Below, piece by piece: positions 6,590-7,210 of a stretch of DNA of 7,210 bases. The position numbers and the translations under genes are program-made. Below the pieces are notes generated by a model, which was not told where the DNA came from, made no database searches, and worked only from the letters and a program-made list of their open reading frames with translations. Numbering within the stretch: the first letter of the stretch is position 1; each line of letters begins with the position of its first letter. The DNA comes from Sulfuricurvum sp. (GTDB lineage: Bacteria; Campylobacterota; Campylobacteria; Campylobacterales; Sulfurimonadaceae), in NCBI GenBank assembly GCA_014764075.1, contig JACXUE010000064.1:1-7210 (forward strand), in the 5' to 3' direction.

Positions 6590-7210
6590 TTAGAGGTACT
6601 TGTGCAAAACGGTCGGAATGGTAATCGAGCCGTCTTCTTGTTGGAAATTTTCCATAATAGCTATCATCGTCCGTCCGACGGCTAAACTTGAACCGTTTAG
6701 GGTATGAGCGAGGACATTTTTCCCCTCTTCTTTGTAGCGGATTTTTGCACGACGGGCTTGGAAATCTCTTGTGTTAGAGACCGAACTAATCTCACGATAG
6801 GTATTTTGCCCTGGAAGCCATACTTCAAGATCGACGGTACGCGCCGCACCAAATCCCAAATCTCCCGTACAGAGAGTGACAAGACGGTGAGGAAGCCCAA
6901 GGGCGGCGAGGAGATCGGAGGCACACGCAACCATCTCATCAAATACCACGTCGCTTTGATCTTGAGTGGTGATGGCGACGAGTTCCACTTTGTGAAACTG
7001 ATGCTGACGGATCATACCGCGTACGTCGCGCCCGCCGCTTCCCGCCTCTTTACGAAAACAAGATGTGTATCCCGTCATTTTGATCGGCAATTCGTTGGCA
7101 CTCAAAATTTCGTTTTGGAAGAGGTTGGTAAGCGGCACTTCCGCCGTCGGGATTAAAAAGAGCTCTTCCTCTTCGACTTTGAAGAGATCCTCTTCAAATT
7201 TCGGAAGCTG
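6590..7210 (-). CDS. serS: Seryl-tRNA synthetase, C-terminal half (partial, 5' end outside window)
   Basis: The reading frame is open from the right edge (7210) to the TAA at 6592-6590 and gives 206 residues, about half of the usual length near 410-420. It is a class II aminoacyl-tRNA synthetase that charges tRNA-Ser in the cytoplasm. The fragment opens with QLPKFEEDLFK and LIPTAEVPLTNL (19-30), the latter carrying the T-x-E serine-binding loop. Motif 2 follows with FRKE (52-55), then GAARTVDLEVWLPGQ and EISSVSN (140-146), and motif 3 with NGSSLAVGR (172-180). The catalytic domain is intact as far as it is visible. The N-terminal coiled-coil arm that grips the long variable arm of tRNA-Ser, and motif 1, lie outside. 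The GTG at 7138 is an internal valine codon and not the start, because homology runs through it to the edge. It is the upstream partner of the TPR gene. Confidence 0.97.
   Translation of the reverse strand, partial: QLPKFEEDLFKVEEEELFLIPTAEVPLTNLFQNEILSANELPIKMTGYTSCFRKEAGSGGRDVRGMIRQHQFHKVELVAITTQDQSDVVFDEMVACASDLLAALGLPHRLVTLCTGDLGFGAARTVDLEVWLPGQNTYREISSVSNTRDFQARRAKIRYKEEGKNVLAHTLNGSSLAVGRTMIAIMENFQQEDGSITIPTVLHKYL

Noticed and set aside
6704..7156. Open frame of 150 codons on the plus strand opposite serS
   Set aside because: It lies fully antisense to the conserved catalytic domain of seryl-tRNA synthetase and its translation shows no recognisable domain or ribosome-binding site, so it is a shadow of codon usage.

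Overview
This window looks like a chromosomal segment of a motile, flagellated Campylobacterota (epsilonproteobacterial) organism. The clearest sign is the gene order cheY-prmA-ftsH-(Psd-related)-pssA, which I recall as a conserved cluster in Campylobacter, Helicobacter and sulfur-oxidising relatives. The moderate GC by eye, higher than Campylobacter or Helicobacter, and the protein style would fit a Sulfuricurvum/Sulfurimonas-like genome. The genus is inference only.

Left part, plus strand (1-4232): the last 17 codons of a CheY response regulator, then prmA (ribosomal protein L11 methyltransferase), ftsH (membrane AAA+ zinc protease), a short-form phosphatidylserine decarboxylase-like membrane protein, and pssA (CDP-diacylglycerol-serine O-phosphatidyltransferase). 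The genes are packed tightly. The cheY stop overlaps the prmA start by one base, the prmA stop abuts the ftsH start, the ftsH to Psd-like gap is 39 bp, and the Psd-like to pssA gap is 2 bp. This is most likely one transcription unit joining membrane protein quality control with phospholipid synthesis.

Right part, minus strand (7210-4220): the C-terminal half of serS (seryl-tRNA synthetase, running off the right edge), then after 17 bp a 783-residue single-pass membrane protein rich in TPR repeats. Topology, size and the serS neighbourhood match PflB, the medial-disk component of the high-torque Campylobacter-type flagellar motor. Its stop codon lies inside the 3' end of pssA, so the two units converge with a 13-bp overlap. 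A small hairpin sits over that overlap.

The window is almost entirely coding, with no gap above 39 bp, and I see no mobile elements, RNA genes, CRISPR or broken genes. The most notable observation is that the Psd-like protein keeps the family's membrane anchor and fold signatures but lacks both the catalytic histidine and the serine that becomes the pyruvoyl cofactor. It is therefore probably a pseudoenzyme encoded directly beside the phosphatidylserine synthase.
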